Positions 46,001-52,000 of a DNA stretch of 64,000 nt are shown here, piece by piece (positions within the stretch are counted from its first letter, which is position 1; each line of letters begins with the position of its first letter). Both the position numbers and the translations under genes were made by a program. Source of the stretch: Trachythela sp. YZ-2020 (Eukaryota; Cnidaria; Anthozoa; Malacalcyonacea; Clavulariidae); the NCBI GenBank assembly GCA_016169945.1, contig JADLSH010000331.1, positions 558,001 to 622,000 of the forward strand, given 5' to 3'. A model generated the notes under the pieces. The model made no database searches. It was not told the origin of the DNA and saw only the letters and a list, made by a program, of their open reading frames with translations.

Positions 46001-49000
46001 AGACTGGTCACGCTGTACTGAAAATCTTGTATAGAGGCATGTAAAAATTAGTTAAAGAGAAGAAGGAAATATATGTATGTATTTCAGAATCCCCGTACGC
46101 GTTTCGTCCCTCATGGACTCATCAGCGGGGATCAGGGTTGGCACATGTTTGAGAAAGATATAAGAGAGAATTTTGAAGGCAAACAAGGATAAACAAAAAT
46201 AATATATGTACAATATAAAAGTTGTAGTGTCATACCAAACTCGTTGTAGTTCTTGTGTAGACCGATGCGGCGGGCCATTGTTGAGAATTGTAGATGTAAT
46301 TGTTGATTTGCTGTAGAAGTGTATAGTTGTTTGTCCTCTGATTAGCTGTAGTAGAAGGGCCGAAGATGGTTTGTGCAGTTGTATAAATTGCGTGTGTTTG
46401 GTCATGCGCAGCAGATTGGTTGTAATGTTGTAATATGGATAATTAGAGTAAACAAGGGGTAGGGGTTTGTACGTATAGTGATGTACTGTATTATACTTCA
46501 TGCAGTATGCGTAATTAGGTGTGGTAATGTTTGTATGATTAATTTGATGAATATTGAAAGGGTTCTTCCTACGTTATGTGGTGTGGAATTATATTAAACA
46601 AATTGCAAAAAATGTCATCTATAAATCTTATCCATTCAATTGGTATAAGACCATCTGGAGCTTTTTGAAAGAGCTTCCGTTCGAGCATTGCTATAATTAT
46701 GTTGGCTGATTGTTCTAATTCAGGAGTTATAGTGTTATTTTCGATAATGATTTGGGTTATTCAATTGTCTATATGTCTCAGACAGATAAGCATTATTGGG
46801 TCAGATTACAATAGCTTCCCCCTTTTTTTAAATTATCTGCTGCTTTGACTATTAAATCATTATCAGTCTTAAGTTTATGGATGGACTGTAGTAGTTCATG
46901 TATGGAAATGTTTCATGTTGAATTAAGGCTGTTTGTATTGAGAAACTACAGTGGGTAGTTATTATTGTGGACTTTGGGTTTAATAGGGCACAACATGGGT
47001 TCTGCTGTTAAATGTAGTTAGCCTTCACAATATGTACGTATAATTATAGGAATAAGAACCACACTGGCTTTATATCCATATAAAATCAATAACTGAAGTA
47101 TCAGTCCTGTGAAGGTTTTAAGGTCAGGTCAATGGGGATAGTATGATAAAAAATAGATAGTTCCTATTGTGGACTTTGGGTTTAGTGCACAGCATGGGTT
47201 CTGCAGTTACATGTAACCTTCACATTATGGCGAGCTTGGATGCGCTCTCTCCGTTCCCTATGGAATATTCACAGATTTTTAAGTTTAGATATAGGTAATG
47301 AGAACCATAATGGTGGTATATAATTTATAATTGTAACAACAGTCCCTAGGTAAGCTGCGAAGTTGATAAAATAAGTGTGAAATATGATCGTGTATTGACC
47401 ATGTGTAGGTAGCAAGACAATGTTTTTATTGTTATATGAAATGTAAAAAAATATAAAAGTAAAATGTTTATATGAATGTAAACCTACAAACCTACTCGAT
47501 CCCTCCGCTCAGTTGCAAAGGAGCTCTTACTGGTGCCTTCTTCCAATTTTTTTTTACTATTTTAGCTACTTCTTGCTATTTGTAAAGCGCCTTGAACTTT
47601 AGGATATGTGCGCTATAGAAATTGAGGATATTATTATTATTACACTAAATAATCGAACCAGCGAACAAGGCGAGTTGCAAACGACTTATTTTCTCTTCAA
47701 ATTGTGCGGTTTACAACATCGCGCAATTTATCTGTTTACAGTTGAGGACATATTTAAAAGGTGATAGGTAAATAAGTAAGAAAGTATAACAATTCATGTG
47801 CGCGATATCTGGCTATGGGAGGGAAGGACCGAGTGCGGCTCTCTTCAGGGAGACTAGATTTAACGGCAGACCACCAGTCTGAAACGATGCCATAAAAAGC
47901 AACGTATTTCACGAAATAATATTAAATAAACCTACTTTGCAATACAATAATAATCGCCAGAGTCTGATTTCGCAGTTTTACGAACAAATAGTTGAGATAC
48001 TTGATCGTTATTTTCAATCTTTACTCTGGATGATAACGATAAAACCATGCTATGATTTCTCCATTCAAAGTTCGGTAGAAATGGACCGCTAACGGTACAT
48101 TTTATTTCCAACATATCCCCAGCATATCCGCTGTATTTTATTGCCATTTGAATGTAAATAAAAGCTGAAAACAAAAGATTAATATGAGATCGAATTGTAA
48201 ACATTACTTCGGTCATGATAAAAACGCGGATACAATGCTTCCAGGTACGTTAGGTAAGAAAAACCTGGAAAGTAGAGTTGGCTTTCAGTAGGTATTGTCG
48301 CACATCAGATTTTGATTTGGTGCCAAATATATAAAACTTTATTGACTGTACTGTAGTTTAATCATGTGAAAGTCATTATAAGTCATGTGAAACGTCGGAA
48401 GTTGACCACTAGAGATAATTGGTATATATAGCTGTATATTAACAAGAGTAACAGGGTTTATCTAAACCTATCTGCATGTATTATCCCATGTTACCCAATA
48501 TTCTCAAATTACCTGGTATATCCGTGGTAATAATTAATGAATAGGGCACAACTGAAATGTTACCAATGGTTCCAGTTGCATTAATGCCGTCCAAAACTGT
48601 AATAATTTCATCTGTATAACCCGATACCACGACGATTTCTGCATCGCAAATGACACTTCCACGTCTGAAGTTACAGTATATACAACGATATATTTGTAAT
48701 AAATTGGTTATAAATTTGAGATAAATATATACCAAATATGGCTCAGCAACTTAAGTGTTTAGTATGTAAATTATTCGTTTTTTCCTCGTTTATATTGTTA
48801 TGTTAATCAAAACCCAGCTGTTATATATATTTATAAAACCATCTTATTTGGTATTTGAGCCCTTTCAAAGTATTTTTATCACGAAATTCGGTTTGTTTTT
48901 GTTTTGCTCCGATATGTTTTCGAGACTCTTCGCCAGCATTGCTTTTGCAGACGTGTTAACCGGCCGTTGAGAAAAGGGCTGAATTTTGTCCTATAGCCTT

Positions 49001-52000
49001 TAAGCATGGATAAGTTATTGGTTTCGTTTAGCATATTATGCTGATTGAGTTTACCGCCAAGCCGTGAGCCATTAAGAAGTTGACATACGTGAAACAAAAC
49101 GGTTTTTATTTATTTATTTTACATTTATTATGTACAAATCAAACGTCGTGGCCTTCGACATGGCGCCCATTTCGCTGAACAGAAAGCAATGTTCGCCTAT
49201 GCATAACGCGTACTGCCCGGCTAATGGTGGCAGGCTGCTTATGCGCATATGATATGAAATAATATTTTAATTTCTAAAAGTCTGCTTTTAATATACGCAC
49301 CCTGCCAATATTCAACGCGTCAGTGGGCAAGGTAGCGCTCTACCATTCAAATTATAAAAATGGGACCGATTTCTAAAGGTCTCCTTTTTTTATACACCCT
49401 GTATACAAGAGTGACGATATGCTAGCAATCACCTCCCCTTGGACAGGTACACAGTACTGCCTAGAAGTAACTTAACACAAATACGCGGTTAACCGCGGGC
49501 AGCACGCGGTTTGACCGCGGTCTGCCCGGAGGCCGACCACGGTCTGCCCGGAGGTTGCCCGCGGTTTCCCCGGGGGCTGCTCGCGGGCCGCCCGCGGTTG
49601 TGTGGGACTGTTGAGGTTTGACCGTAACTCACGGCGGAACACGAAAACAGTACGACTTGCGAACTCGGAATTTTACGTGGACAAATTAGTATTTAGAAAT
49701 CAGAATATCACACGATATAATTTGGCAGCCGTAATTTCCAACTTTGTCATTGGCATTACAATTTCATGTATATTGCAACCAGCCTAAACATTTAGTGGTC
49801 GTATTTGTTTATAAAGCTTAATAGTGTGTTTTGACGAAGCAAGTCTTTTAACGTAGCTAACGTATTGCACAATTTTACCGCACAAAGTGCTTATTGAACG
49901 TAAACACAAAAATTCAAAGCAAATCTCCCAATAACTAGTGTGTAAATTTGGTAAATTTTTTTCTGGAATGCTGTCTCGGTCAATAGAATACTGTTCGGCA
50001 AAGTTCTGATATAGACGAACATGCAAAAGTAATGCAGCTTGTTTCACAATGCAATGTAAGCTGACTCTTGAAGCAATAATTCTTGCAATATTGACATATA
50101 CCTGTTATGTAGACAGGCAATTAAAATATTTGTTAATAGACTGACAGACAATATTATGTTTGTTTGAGTGAGCAAGCGTAGTAGCGGCGCATATAAATAT
50201 ATATATGATTGAGTACGTATTTCTCCGCCGTTTACTGTAATTTGTATAGCTTGAAAATGCGAGGTAGATACTGTATATAGTATTGCAGATGATGACATAT
50301 GGTAGTTCAATAAACACTGCTAAGAATGGCTGCCGCACGTAATACAAATACGGAAGTTGTTATTCGGGTTAGCGTATACGTAGCGTAAGGATATATAATT
50401 GTGAGTATTGTCTATCTCCATATGATATGTTCTATATATCGTTGCGAGTTACAGTTCAGAGTAATCGACGATAATATATATGGCAAATATTCATACCTCT
50501 AGATTTGCTTTAACTATTGAAGCGAGGATGTCATATACAATAACACATATCTTTTCCGGAGGCTAGTCCCCAATGGGAAAAACTCGTTGAAGAAATTGTG
50601 GTCCCCAATGAAGAGATATTCAATCCATAAATCTCTCAGTGATATACTGATGAGTTCAGAATAAATACAAACTTAAAGCTTTCTATTCACCGGCGTTGCC
50701 CGGCGCGCTAATGAGTATTTTGGTATTTCCGGGACGTGGGATGAGAACTTGTAAACAATATGCAGATTACGAAACGAAAATTTGTCCGTATACTTGAAAG
50801 AAGATGCACGGTGTATTTTTCAACGGGATTTGCTAGCAAAATCAAAGCAAACATTGTGCGGGAAAGCTTTATATAAGCGAAGTGAGAGATCTGAGATTGG
50901 GACCCGAGTTTGATACAGGCTTTTCTTAATACAAGAAAGATTATTGATGGATTTGATACACATTGGACACACTAGAGTAAGTAAATAGAAATATTTATAT
51001 ATTTGACTACCATAACAATGTGCGAGGTCAAATAATCTTAGCTAAATCCATTATTTAACTATTAAAGCTTAACTTGACTTAAATTATCAAAAGTTTAATT
51101 GCTTTTTTACAACTCCTTTATACGTACAGTAGAGTAAGAAAATTAGGTCTGACTTGTTTGACTGTAATGTTTGAGCTGTCTCATCCTACGATTCTTTATT
51201 ATCGTATGTTTATAACTTTTGGAGTTTTGTGCCGTATAAGCCCAGCTCTCTGTTACATATACACGTAACTACAATACATGGAAAGATGCGACAAAATCTG
51301 ACTTGCAAACGTAAAGGTATGCGCTTACAATAATAATTAAAGATTTTTTTATAAATTAATGCGTTGGTGACTTCGAAATTTGCAGCATGCTATATAAACC
51401 CTTTTCTATAGGCTTTTAAACTGATACGCGTATGACAAAAAGTTACTAGGTTTATTTACGCATGTAAAAATCTCACATCTTGTTCACAAGTTGTTGGCTT
51501 AACAAGCTCGTACTACAGCAAGCCTGTCGACAACGTGTAACAAGCTTGTCATTTTATCAAACGTTGCGTCATATTTTATAGCAAAGTAGAATTAATATAG
51601 TAGAGCGATTGAATAGATTTATAAAAGTGTCGCTTATCACATTACGGTTTCTTGTTTACTAACACGCAAATATCATGCGGCAAACCCGTAGGGTTTGTAT
51701 TGGTGACACGTTTGTTGATCTGAGTTTATACTTTGCCTTAACACCTCATTCTCTTTATATTCATAATATAAATTCATATCAGTTGTGTATGTTACAGTAT
51801 ACAGTTTATTAGAGAAAATAGTAATTTAGTAAACAAATTAATCCATATAGGAACAAGTCCGTTTGCCGCATAATAACAGTTGTATCGGAAACCGTCGGAA
51901 CACGACGCAGTGGTTTTTCTGTTTGATGTGTGATTACGCACGAACCGCAACCGCAAACCGCACGCACGGCACCCGCTAACCGCACGCACGCACCCGCTAA

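Larger units (their letters stand above)
45659..47490 (-). mobile_element. Non-autonomous Penelope-like element nested in LINE D
   Basis: A 1.83-kb insert bounded by a 215-bp direct repeat (45659-45873 and 47276-47490) that I read as identical. The LINE frame resumes exactly after it. On the minus strand the interior carries short pieces of a Penelope-type RT (see below) and a hammerhead ribozyme near the downstream repeat, the arrangement of pLTR-bearing Penelope elements. Most of the polymerase is deleted and no GIY-YIG endonuclease was seen. Identical repeats suggest recent transposition using proteins from elsewhere. Confidence 0.75.

Noticed and set aside
46052..46501. 149-codon minus-strand frame overlapping the hammerhead ribozyme
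   Set aside because: Low-complexity, Y/T/I-rich composition; it covers the ribozyme and the element's untranslated part, so coding is unlikely.
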